A stretch of 64,000 nt of DNA, from assembly GCA_035359995.1 (NCBI GenBank), contig DAORZT010000003.1, positions 24,959 to 88,958 on the forward strand. The letters are read 5' to 3'. Numbering within the stretch: position 1 is the stretch's first letter; every line of letters starts with the position of its first letter. The notes under the pieces are model-generated. The model had not been told where the DNA came from, made no database searches, and was given only the letters and a program-made list of their open reading frames with translations. The position numbers were made by a program, and so were the translations under genes. The DNA is from JAKPCT01 sp029553165 (lineage in GTDB: Bacteria; Bacillota; UBA4882; UBA8346). Below are positions 17,140 through 24,452 of the stretch, piece after piece.

Positions 17140-17613
17140 TTAAAAAGGCATTAACCTCCTTAAATTAATAAATCCGGAAGTAAGTAACGTTACAATAATA
17201 CCAGCACCTAAAACACCCAGTAAGATTGAGATAAATGCATCTCTTTTTTTCAAGCCCATCAAAAACGCAATTAATGAACCACTCCAGGCTCCAGTCATTG
17301 GCAAGGGAATTGCTACAAAGATCGCCAAGCCCCAATAGCCATATTTTTCGATCTGAGGGCGATTCCGCTCCGCCCTGGCAAAAACCCAATCAAAAAACCT
17401 TTTAAAGATGGGAATCTTACTCAAAAGTCTCGAAACTGGATCAATAAATAAGATGATCGGGATTACTGGGATCATATTACCAATAACCGAAAAAATATAA
17501 GCATCAACGGCATTAAATCCTAAACCACGGGCGATCGGAATCGCACCTCGTAATTCAATATAAGGTAAGATCGCACAACCAATTACTTTTAAAACATCCC
17601 ATATTCGCTCCAT
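17140..17613 (-). CDS. Small multidrug export-type membrane protein (COG2426 family)
   Basis: A 157-residue protein with about four membrane segments. The motifs LPYIELRGAIPIARGLG near the N-terminus and VAIPLPMTGAWSGSLIAFLMGL in the middle are typical of the PF06695 group annotated as putative small multidrug export proteins; the real substrate is not established for the family. A loop with several basic residues (FARAERNRPQIEKYG) faces the cytoplasm. It starts 14 bases after mtnP ends, so the two are probably one transcript. No functional link to MTA salvage is known to me. Confidence 0.8.
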   Translation of the reverse strand: MERIWDVLKVIGCAILPYIELRGAIPIARGLGFNAVDAYIFSVIGNMIPVIPIILFIDPVSRLLSKIPIFKRFFDWVFARAERNRPQIEKYGYWGLAIFVAIPLPMTGAWSGSLIAFLMGLKKRDAFISILLGVLGAGIIVTLLTSGFINLRRLMPF

Positions 17614-17627
17614 CTTTTGACTCCAGT

Positions 17628-18404
17628 TTAAATTTTATGACAGTCACAATCCGGTTTTAGTGGCATCTTCGCGATCATCTCAAATAATACATTTCTTAAC
17701 TTGTCATTATTACTTTGAAATACTTTTAATACCTCTTCATGCGTTACCGGTTTAATCTCAGGATGGTCTTCCAATCCAACATCATAATCGGTGATTAAAG
17801 CAATATTTACATAACAAAGCTCTAATTCTCTGGCCAACCACCCTTCAGGATATTGGGTCATGTTAATTACTTCCCAACCATTTTTACTAAATTCTTTACT
17901 TTCAGCTCGAGTTGAAAACCGAGGCCCCTGAATAACGACAACTGTGCCCTTCTCATGAACATTAATATTATGTTTCTTTGCTGATTCAATGGCAATTGCT
18001 CTTAACCGATCACAATAAGGATTAGCGGCACTGATATGTTTGGTTATCGGCCCATCAAAGAAAGTATCCTTACGATTCCAAGTCCGATGGACAAACTGAT
18101 CAACAACAACAAAATCACCCGGTTTAATATGTGGTTGCAGACTACCAGCGGCGCATGGCCCAATCAGCTGGGTCACTCCCAAAGACTTCATCGCCCAGAT
18201 ATTGGCGCGATAATTGATCATATGGGGAGGATGCTGATGATGTTTCCCATGCCTTGGTAAGAAAGCAACCTTCTTGCCGGCCACTTCGGCAATTGCGATC
18301 CGGTCACTTGGTGGCCCATATGGTGTTTCAACTGCAATCTCTTCAACATTGTCCAGTAAAGAATAAAAACCCGACCCGCCAAAAATACCAATATTAATAT
18401 CCAT
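17628..18404 (-). CDS. mtnP: S-methyl-5'-thioadenosine phosphorylase
   Basis: Phosphorolyses 5'-methylthioadenosine from polyamine or SAM metabolism to adenine and 5-methylthioribose 1-phosphate. It begins IGIFGGSGFYSLL (phosphate loop) and contains FLPRHGKHHQHPPHMINYRAN, GTVVVIQGPRFSTRAES, and INMTQYPEGWLARELELCY, the latter giving the substrate-binding NMT. The 258-residue length fits. AAAGGAGG precedes the ATG at 18404. The C-terminus ends in a CDC-containing tail seen in some archaeal and bacterial members. A related enzyme, MTI phosphorylase, cannot be fully excluded. Confidence 0.88.
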   Translation of the reverse strand: MDINIGIFGGSGFYSLLDNVEEIAVETPYGPPSDRIAIAEVAGKKVAFLPRHGKHHQHPPHMINYRANIWAMKSLGVTQLIGPCAAGSLQPHIKPGDFVVVDQFVHRTWNRKDTFFDGPITKHISAANPYCDRLRAIAIESAKKHNINVHEKGTVVVIQGPRFSTRAESKEFSKNGWEVINMTQYPEGWLARELELCYVNIALITDYDVGLEDHPEIKPVTHEEVLKVFQSNNDKLRNVLFEMIAKMPLKPDCDCHKI

Positions 18405-18504
18405 TGTATCCTCCTTTAATTACGGTTTCCAATTTAAGTCTTTTCTTTTGTTCGAGTAAATTATCAAAATTCCTTCAAAGTAAATTAATCTTTTATAAAA
18501 AAGC

Positions 18505-18542
18505 AAATAATAAGGCAGGAAACTGTTTCCTGCCTTATTATT
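18505..18542 (-). terminator. terminator of the SASP gene
   Basis: A perfect 17-bp stem (18506-18522 with 18526-18542) and a 3-base loop, core AAGGCAGGAAA. On the minus strand the stem is followed by TTTGCTTTTTT. It is the strongest hairpin in this part of the window and lies between the SASP gene and mtnP. Confidence 0.85.
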
Positions 18543-18572
18543 ATTTAAGTAATACCTTTGGATCACACTTTA

Positions 18573-18914
18573 TCAATACTTACTGTCGAGAGAATTTAGA
18601 TTTAAATTTGAGATTGGTTGTAAGGTATCATTTTGTTTTTGGTATCCTAAAGCAGCATTAAAGCTGGTTTGAACACCTGAAACTGCCTGTTGAGATAATG
18701 ATTGCTCAGCAGCCAGAATCATATTTTTAACCATCTGTCCTCCTACATGACCACAGTCTTTAGCGGTCATATAGCCCCAGTAATCTCCCTGAATGGGAGC
18801 AGTGTTAATGACGTTAGCTGCACTTAAATCTTTAGCGATTTCGTACTTCATATTTTGAAGTGCTTGAGCAGCTTCCTTAACAATATAACTATTAGATCTT
18901 TGTCCAGTTCCCAT
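18573..18914 (-). CDS. Alpha/beta-type small acid-soluble spore protein, extended
   Basis: Spore DNA-binding protein that coats and protects forespore DNA. The two family blocks are present: AAQALQNMKYEIAKDL (residues 15-30), containing the EIA site normally cut by the germination protease, and GHVGGQMVKNMILAAEQSL (55-73). It is unusual in two ways: about 15 extra residues (INTAPIQGDYWGYMTAKDC region) separate the blocks, and a tail of some 40 polar residues follows, for 113 in all against the usual 60-75. GGAGGG precedes the ATG. The gene is alone and ends in a strong terminator. Expression in the forespore by sigma-G is expected, but I could not assign the promoter. Confidence 0.85.
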   Translation of the reverse strand: MGTGQRSNSYIVKEAAQALQNMKYEIAKDLSAANVINTAPIQGDYWGYMTAKDCGHVGGQMVKNMILAAEQSLSQQAVSGVQTSFNAALGYQKQNDTLQPISNLNLNSLDSKY

Positions 18915-19107
18915 TGTTGTCCCTCCTTTCGTTTGGATTATTTTTAATTTACCCAGCTATACCGCTTTTCAATCCTTTTAATCTTTGGAAGTTTTCGAGT
19001 TAAATGCCAACAGTACCAATTTTAAAACGCTGACTTAACTTACATACAGTTATTATTTTCGCAAAAACTAATAATCAAATACCATTAATAATGAGGAGAC
19101 TACTTTG

Positions 19108-19302
19108 ATGGAATACATTTTAGAGCTTAAAAATAATCAGATCACTTTGCCAGAGAGTATCATCAACGAACTGGAATTAAAACCAGATACCAAATTTAAA
19201 GCAACGATCAAAGGTGGCAATTTAGTAATCGAGTATTTGCCATTTTCTTCACAGGATCAAGCCAAAGCCTTAGAAAGATCAATCAATAATTTGCAGCATT
19301 GA
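19108..19302 (+). CDS. SpoVT/AbrB-like small protein
   Basis: A 64-residue protein resembling the swapped-hairpin AbrB DNA-binding fold: it starts with a short strand, then NQITLPESIINELELKPDTKFKATI, in which ITLP and the following helix match the AbrB/MazE-type N-terminal domain, and ends in a short charged helix. GAGGAG at 19093-19098 precedes the ATG at 19108. Such proteins are transcription factors or antitoxins, but no toxin gene adjoins; the next gene is a cysteine desulfurase 135 bases downstream. Weakly conserved, so the family call is moderate. Confidence 0.65.
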   Translation: MEYILELKNNQITLPESIINELELKPDTKFKATIKGGNLVIEYLPFSSQDQAKALERSINNLQH

Positions 19303-19336
19303 AAATCCGTTTTCCATTTCCAGCTAAAAAGATAAT

Positions 19337-19431
19337 TATAATAAAAACCTCGTACAACTGTGTCTCTTTAACCTAATCATTCATAAACTAAATAATAGTA
19401 AGTTTTTATGAATATTAGAATTGTATGAGGT
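19337..19431 (+). promoter_or_regulatory. leader with long-range pairing over the ribosome binding site
   Basis: A TATAAT at 19337-19342 could start transcripts near 19348. The 5' end would then carry ACCTCGTACAA (19347-19357), which pairs with TTGTATGAGGT (19421-19431) with one G-T pair; the latter contains the GAGGT ribosome binding site of the desulfurase gene. Inside, TTCATAAA (19380-19387) pairs with TTTATGAA (19405-19412). The -35 is poor, so promoter assignment is tentative. Confidence 0.45.
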
Positions 19432-19437
19432 GATCTG

Positions 19438-20700
19438 TTGTTGAACCTTTCGAAATTAGTTTATGGTATTGAAAAAAAGGTAATGACCAAGAATGGTCTG
19501 CATCAATATATCAATTTAGACAACGCCGCCAGCACACCACCATTTATCTCAGTAATGAAACGAATAATTGAAGAATCAGCCTGGTATTCGAGTATTCATC
19601 GGGGAACCGGTTATAAATCACAATATATGACTGAACAATATGAACATGCCCGTCAAGTAATTGCCAACTTTGTGAATGCCGATTTAGATGAGGATGTCGT
19701 GATCTTTACCAAAAACTCCACTGATTCTTTGAACAAACTAAGTTACTATTTGGAATACTTACCCGGCGAACTGGTGATTTACACCAGGCTGGAACACCAC
19801 TCAAATGAACTTCCCTGGCAAAAGTATAAAAATCATTGTGTTGGCGTTAAAGATGGAGTTTTAGACATCGGGGAACTGGAGACAGTATTAAAGGCCAATC
19901 GTGGAAAAGTCAAATTAGTTGCCATAACAGGCGCTTCCAATGTTACCGGCTATATCCCTCCCATTTATACTATAGCTGAGTTAGCACATGAATATGGAGC
20001 CAAAATCGCGGTAGACGGCGCCCAATTAATCCCTCATAAACCTTTTAATAAATCCAACTCCAATGATCCGAAGAATATTGATTTTTTAATCTTCTCCGGT
20101 CATAAGATCTATGCACCATTTGGAGCCGGAGTTTTAATCGGTCCTCGGCAGGTATTTACACAAGGTCCTCCCAGCCAACCTGGTGGCGGAACCGTCAAAG
20201 GATTAACTCCTGAAACAATAATCTGGATGGATCCTCCTGACAAAGAAGAAGCAGGTTCTCCTAATGTGTTGGGAGCTCTAGCGATCGCCGAAGCGTGTGA
20301 GACAATTAATTCCATCGGCTGGAAAGAGTTGGTCGATCACGAAACTTCTTTGATTAATTACGCATATGAAAAAATTAGCCAGATTCCTGGGATTATCCTT
20401 TATAGTAAAAGCAGGACCAATCAAGTGGGCGTAATCAGTTTTAATATTCAAGATATCCCTCACAATAAGATTGCGCAAGCTTTAGCTGAATATGGGATTG
20501 GCGTCAGGAGTGGTTGTTTCTGCGCGCGCAGACTGGTTTTGGAGCTAATGAAGGTTGATATAAAAACACTGGGGGGATTAGATAAAGAAAACCTCCCCGG
20601 TATGGTACGGATCAGTTTTGGATGTTATAACAAAAAATCTGATATTGATTTACTGTGTAAAGCCTTATTAGAAATTATAAATAGCACAATCAAACATTAA
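19438..20700 (+). CDS. Cysteine desulfurase-like class V aminotransferase (SufS-like)
   Basis: PLP enzyme predicted to mobilise sulfur from cysteine. The N-terminal INLDNAASTPP, the substrate region RLEHHSNELPW, the cofactor-binding VDGAQLIPH (Asp193) and Schiff-base Lys223 in FSGHKIYAPFGAG are all present; the active-site loop GVRSGCFCARR offers Cys360 and Cys362. It has 420 residues. No SufU, SufB or IscU gene is adjacent, so it may serve tRNA thiolation or another sulfur acceptor. Start is uncertain: TTG at 19438 or 19441 both follow GAGGTG at 19427-19432. It converges on pgsA with a 4-base overlap. Confidence 0.85.
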   Translation: MLNLSKLVYGIEKKVMTKNGLHQYINLDNAASTPPFISVMKRIIEESAWYSSIHRGTGYKSQYMTEQYEHARQVIANFVNADLDEDVVIFTKNSTDSLNKLSYYLEYLPGELVIYTRLEHHSNELPWQKYKNHCVGVKDGVLDIGELETVLKANRGKVKLVAITGASNVTGYIPPIYTIAELAHEYGAKIAVDGAQLIPHKPFNKSNSNDPKNIDFLIFSGHKIYAPFGAGVLIGPRQVFTQGPPSQPGGGTVKGLTPETIIWMDPPDKEEAGSPNVLGALAIAEACETINSIGWKELVDHETSLINYAYEKISQIPGIILYSKSRTNQVGVISFNIQDIPHNKIAQALAEYGIGVRSGCFCARRLVLELMKVDIKTLGGLDKENLPGMVRISFGCYNKKSDIDLLCKALLEIINSTIKH

Positions 20701-21242
20701 CAGGTATCTTTAACAGTTTGTTCAACATTACCCTGAAAAGCTGCTTTCCAACGCCAAATATAATCTATTCCCGAACAAACTGTTAAACCAACCGCAATCC
20801 ATAGAAGCACTTGACTATATGGAATTGTTCCAATCATTATAGCCGCTACTGCTGTTATTTGCGCAAATGTTTTTAATTTACCCCAGGGACTGGCCGCAAC
20901 AGTCAGGCCCTTTTTTCCGGCAAAATAACGAAAGATCGTAATAAATAGCTCCCTAAGGAAAATCACCCAAACAGCAATCCAGGGAATCCTTTGGAGATTA
21001 GCCAAAACTACAATCGTAACAATGATCAAAATTTTATCAGCAATTGGATCAAACGATTTCCCAAAAGCAGTTATTTCTTTTCTGATTCTGGCAGCATAGC
21101 CATCTAATCCATCAGTTAATCCTGCTAAAATAAAAATACTGGCAGCAAGCAGATCCCGTCCCGGAATATCCCAGAAAAGAATGCCAACACAGACCGGAGC
21201 TAAAATTATTCTTAATGTCGTAATCCAATTTGCAAGATTCAT
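20697..21242 (-). CDS. pgsA: CDP-diacylglycerol--glycerol-3-phosphate 3-phosphatidyltransferase
   Basis: Membrane enzyme making phosphatidylglycerophosphate, the committed step to phosphatidylglycerol and cardiolipin. The CDP-alcohol phosphotransferase signature is seen as DGLDGYAARIRKEITAFGKSFDPIADK, with DGXXAR, G and two Asp in the proper spacing (about residues 45-70). Several membrane segments follow. The 181-residue length is typical. It follows rimO by 56 bases, the same order found in many Firmicutes (rimO-pgsA). Confidence 0.92.
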   Translation of the reverse strand: MNLANWITTLRIILAPVCVGILFWDIPGRDLLAASIFILAGLTDGLDGYAARIRKEITAFGKSFDPIADKILIIVTIVVLANLQRIPWIAVWVIFLRELFITIFRYFAGKKGLTVAASPWGKLKTFAQITAVAAIMIGTIPYSQVLLWIAVGLTVCSGIDYIWRWKAAFQGNVEQTVKDTC

Positions 21243-21298
21243 TTGGTTTCCCCCAATAAATCTTTATTCGCTATTAATCGGTCAAATCCTGTTCGAAC

Positions 21299-22615
21299 TC
21301 ATAATTTAGCAGTTAAATTATAATCATCACTATTTATAATCTTGCATTTTATAAATTTTCCCGGTTCGTCATTATAATTTTCAATGTTGATAACCCCATC
21401 AATCTCCGGTGCAAACATCGCTGATCTGCCGATTGCCCGACCATCTTCGAAGACTTTGTCTACTAACACCATTTGTTCGGTCCCTACCAGCTTCTTTAGA
21501 TAACGTGCCGATATCTTTTGCTGCGCTTCTAATAGTTTCCTTTGACGTGCCTCCATCACTGCCTTGGTAATTTGCGGTTTTAATTTATAAGCCGCAGTCT
21601 GTTCTTCTCGGGAATATGTAAATACTCCGGCATGATTAAAATGTCCTTCACAGATAAATTCCAATAATTCATCAAATTCTTGATCGGTTTCAGTTGGAAA
21701 TCCAACAATAAAGGTTGTCCGTAGCGTAATCTCAGGTATAGTACTTTTAATCTGTTTTAGTTTTTCTCTTAGTAGTTCCGGAGCATCTTTGCGGTTCATT
21801 AGCTTAAGAATTCGTGAATTAATATGTTGAAACGGCAAATCCAGATATTTGCAAATCGAATCCTCTGCAGCAATCAACTCCAACAACTCAGTAGTTATTC
21901 CCGAAGGATATGCATAAAGCAGCCTAATCCACTCGGGTTTAGCTTCAGCAACTATTCGCTGTAATAATACCGATAAGTTAATCTTTTGCTCCAGATCAGC
22001 CCCATACATCGAAATATCTTGTCCGATCAGGTTAATCTCTTTGACACCGGTTTGGAGCAATCCTTGAATCTCATTGACAATCGCTTCCGGCTTACGACTG
22101 CGGAAAGGTCCCTTGATAATGGGGATCGCACAATAAGCACAGCGATGACTACAGCCTTCAGCAATTTTCACAAATGCTGTATGACTAAGGGTGACCTGAT
22201 AACGTGGTAGATTCCGATCATTTAAATAAGGAGTTTGCTGACTGATTGTTTTCTTTGTAGGAATCTCTTTGATTATTGAAGCAATGGCATCAATCTCACC
22301 CAAACCAATCCAGTAATCGACTTCCGGTATCTCCTGACTAAGTTCACTGATATATCTTTGTACTAAGCAACCGGCTACGATCAGTTTTTGACAATTTCCA
22401 AAGTCTGGTTGCTTATATTGCGCCATCTCCAAAATACTATTAATCGATTCTTGCTTGGCGGTTTCAATAAAACCACACGTGTTGAGCAAAATTACCTCAG
22501 CACTTTTGAAGTCCTGGGTTATTTCCCAACCTTCGCTTACCATCTGACCAAGCATAATCTCGGTATCAACAAGATTTTTGGAACACCCTAATGAAACTAC
22601 TGCTAATTTGGGCAT
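21299..22615 (-). CDS. rimO: Ribosomal protein S12 methylthiotransferase RimO
   Basis: Radical-SAM enzyme that methylthiolates an Asp of ribosomal protein S12. The N-terminal UPF0004 domain begins VVSLGCSKNLVDTE, the RimO-type form of this motif (MiaB differs), with cluster cysteines also at NTCGF and AGCLVQRY. The radical-SAM motif is CSHRCAYCAIP, and a C-terminal TRAM domain follows. The ATG at 22615 follows GGAGG at 22621-22625, giving 438 residues. A hairpin with an eight-T tail ends only 2 bases upstream of that ribosome binding site, which is discussed as a finding. Confidence 0.94.
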   Translation of the reverse strand: MPKLAVVSLGCSKNLVDTEIMLGQMVSEGWEITQDFKSAEVILLNTCGFIETAKQESINSILEMAQYKQPDFGNCQKLIVAGCLVQRYISELSQEIPEVDYWIGLGEIDAIASIIKEIPTKKTISQQTPYLNDRNLPRYQVTLSHTAFVKIAEGCSHRCAYCAIPIIKGPFRSRKPEAIVNEIQGLLQTGVKEINLIGQDISMYGADLEQKINLSVLLQRIVAEAKPEWIRLLYAYPSGITTELLELIAAEDSICKYLDLPFQHINSRILKLMNRKDAPELLREKLKQIKSTIPEITLRTTFIVGFPTETDQEFDELLEFICEGHFNHAGVFTYSREEQTAAYKLKPQITKAVMEARQRKLLEAQQKISARYLKKLVGTEQMVLVDKVFEDGRAIGRSAMFAPEIDGVINIENYNDEPGKFIKCKIINSDDYNLTAKL

Positions 22616-22627
22616 TATTTCCTCCAT

Positions 22628-22664
22628 AAAAAAAATTCTGGTCGAACTATATCCAACCAGAATT
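22628..22664 (-). terminator. hairpin with T-tail between the TPR gene and rimO
   Basis: 9-bp stem AATTCTGGT/ACCAGAATT (22634-22642 with 22656-22664), 13-base loop, then eight T on the minus strand. A TATAGT box lies in the loop (22646-22651, minus strand). It may terminate the TPR transcript or attenuate rimO. Confidence 0.65.
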
Positions 22665-22686
22665 AATCATATTATTTTTTCAAAAT

Positions 22687-23121
22687 TTAAGCAATATTAT
22701 ATTTTTTCTTTAAATATTGCAACGCTGGATATGACGGGTCATACTTTTCAAACTCTTTAATCGCCTCAAGGGCTGCTTTAAAACTACGCATACTTCGATC
22801 TTGAGTAAAACATTCTAAATAAAGCTTGGCAATGAATAACCAGGTCATTTTGCGTTTGGGATTGGTCTCAATAGCCTGCTTATATAAAGCAATTGCTTTT
22901 GCGGTCTCACCCTGACTCTCGGCAATTGTTCCCAGATTGTGTAATACATCCGCATACATCTCGGCATCGATCGGTAAACCGCTTCTCTTCAAGGCACAGA
23001 TCTTCTGATAATATTCTTCAGCTAATTCAAGATTATTTTTAGCCAACAGTAAATTGCCTTTCTTATAGAAAGAATATGCCAGATTAAATTGTTCTTTATC
23101 AGATACTGCCAGTTTTAACAT
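22687..23121 (-). CDS. Tetratricopeptide-repeat protein
   Basis: A 144-residue all-helical protein with about three TPR units, the clearest being MYADVLHNLGTIAESQGETAKAIALYKQAIETNPKR around residues 55-90 (shown here in part: HNLGTIAESQGETAKAIALY). No signal peptide or membrane segment, so a cytoplasmic adaptor is likely. GGCGGTGATC precedes the ATG. It is flanked by two hairpin terminators, one after the lytic transglycosylase upstream and one before rimO downstream, so it is probably transcribed alone. Partner unknown. Confidence 0.75.
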   Translation of the reverse strand: MLKLAVSDKEQFNLAYSFYKKGNLLLAKNNLELAEEYYQKICALKRSGLPIDAEMYADVLHNLGTIAESQGETAKAIALYKQAIETNPKRKMTWLFIAKLYLECFTQDRSMRSFKAALEAIKEFEKYDPSYPALQYLKKKYNIA

Positions 23122-23240
23122 TTGATCACCGCCTTTGAATAATCTTATTCGGCAAATTTCGCGAGATTCCTCTTTTTATTTGTAAATTTTGGGTTATCTT
23201 TCCATGAAGCTACATAATATAATCTCGGCAATTAATCAAA

Positions 23241-23269
23241 AAAAAATTAGAGGTAGATCCTCTAATTTT
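23241..23269 (-). terminator. terminator of the polA-mutM-coaE-transglycosylase group
   Basis: Perfect 11-bp stem AAAATTAGAGG/CCTCTAATTTT with a 5-base loop and a run of about nine T on the minus strand. The stop codon of the transglycosylase gene overlaps the first stem bases. Confidence 0.85.
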
Positions 23270-23843
23270 AATATTTCATTAACGTAAGTTCCGGATATAA
23301 ATAACGATAAACTTTTTTGAGAAAATAAATTCGGAAGAGATATTTCCTGGTCTCCGGAAATGGTATTTTTTCAAGCTGGACCAAATTACCATCCCAAAGT
23401 TTCGACTGAATCCAACGTTCGACATAACCCATACCAGCATTATATGCCGCTAATGCCAATGCTTCATTCTGGTTAAAATGATCAATCAGATACCTAAAAT
23501 ACCAGATTCCAATATCGATATTTAAGTTAGGATTTAACAGATTATGATCGGTAAAGTCTGGCAAAGCAATCTTTTCTGCTACCCACTTTCCGGTCTGTGG
23601 CATCACCTGCATCAACCCCAAAGCACCCTTGGAAGATTGGGCTTTGGGATTGAATCTACTTTCAACAAAGACAATAGCACTGATTAAAGCAGGATCTACT
23701 TGTTTTTGCTTGCTGGCGGCTATTATTTTCTCTTTAAAATCTAAGACAAAATAGATCCGCAAAATTGGTTTATGCCAGATCACTGTAAAGATAATCAATA
23801 ATAATACTAGACTGTTATTTCGAGTCGTTTTCTTATTCTTCAA
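23268..23843 (-). CDS. Membrane-anchored lytic transglycosylase (SLT domain)
   Basis: Cleaves peptidoglycan glycan strands with 1,6-anhydro product. An N-terminal membrane anchor (NSLVLLLIIFTVIWH) is followed by the SLT domain: ALISAIVFVESRFNP with the catalytic Glu, SSKGALGLMQVMPQTGKWV, and LALAAYNAGMGYVERW near the C-terminus. Length is 191 residues, like the YjbJ/SleB-independent Slt enzymes found next to coaE in Firmicutes. It overlaps the end of coaE by 4 bases (ATGA type), indicating coupled translation, and its stop lies in the terminator stem. Confidence 0.9.
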   Translation of the reverse strand: MKNKKTTRNNSLVLLLIIFTVIWHKPILRIYFVLDFKEKIIAASKQKQVDPALISAIVFVESRFNPKAQSSKGALGLMQVMPQTGKWVAEKIALPDFTDHNLLNPNLNIDIGIWYFRYLIDHFNQNEALALAAYNAGMGYVERWIQSKLWDGNLVQLEKIPFPETRKYLFRIYFLKKVYRYLYPELTLMKY

Positions 23844-24448
23844 AGTTTAACTCCAAGTTTTTTTAACTCTGTTTCAACTTGTAGCCTTGTATCCTCAAAA
23901 TCGTCATTATTGTCTATCACAACATCGGCTTTTTCAATCTTTGACTCCAGTGATTGTTGACACATAATCCGTTGCTTCGCCTCATCAAGCTGAAATCCGT
24001 TACGTTCAATTAATCGCTTCAGTTGAATCTCAAAGTCTGCCGCGACCACCCAAACCATATCAAAGAGGGATTCCAACTTCGCCTCATAAAGCAGTGGCAT
24101 CTCGATAACAACAACTTCTTTACCCTGTTGTTCTAACTTCTCCAACTGTTGGTTCATTGCTGTTAAGACTAATGGATGAACTATTGCTTCCAGCTTTTTT
24201 AACTTAGACTGATCATTAAAGACAATTTCTCCTAGTTTACGTCGGTCAATCTTTCCGTCTACCATTAAAATATGAGAACCAAATTCATTTAATACTAATT
24301 GATATCCTTTTGCTCCTGGTTCCAGGGCTTGATGAGCTAGTTGATCGGCATCAATGACCTCGATCCCAAAACTGCGAACCATCTTGGCCACAGTTGATTT
24401 ACCGGTTGCTATTCCTCCAGTTAGACCAATTTTAATAATGGCAATCAC
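23840..24448 (-). CDS. coaE: Dephospho-CoA kinase
   Basis: Last step of CoA synthesis, phosphorylating dephospho-CoA. The P-loop GLTGGIATGKSTVAKMV is at the N-terminus, followed by EVIDADQLAHQ and QRLIERNGF-type lid residues. The start is odd: no ATG precedes the P-loop. A strong GAGGTGAT sits at 24451-24444 right after the mutM stop, and with normal spacing it points to ATT at 24439 (or 24436). The GTG at 24448 is inside that site, and a TTG at 24496 lies far upstream within mutM. I give the GTG coordinate as a conservative choice. It is coupled to mutM. Confidence 0.88.
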   Translation of the reverse strand: MIAIIKIGLTGGIATGKSTVAKMVRSFGIEVIDADQLAHQALEPGAKGYQLVLNEFGSHILMVDGKIDRRKLGEIVFNDQSKLKKLEAIVHPLVLTAMNQQLEKLEQQGKEVVVIEMPLLYEAKLESLFDMVWVVAADFEIQLKRLIERNGFQLDEAKQRIMCQQSLESKIEKADVVIDNNDDFEDTRLQVETELKKLGVKL

Positions 24449-24452
24449 CTCA

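Noticed and set aside
19043..19050. CATACAGT, a good sigma-E -10 match before the AbrB-like gene
   Set aside because: No acceptable -35 was found 13-15 bases upstream, and there is no independent sign that the gene is sporulation-controlled.
21299..22615. MiaB (tRNA methylthiotransferase)
   Set aside because: The N-terminal SLGCSKNLVDTE is the RimO form, and the gene precedes pgsA as rimO does in Firmicutes.
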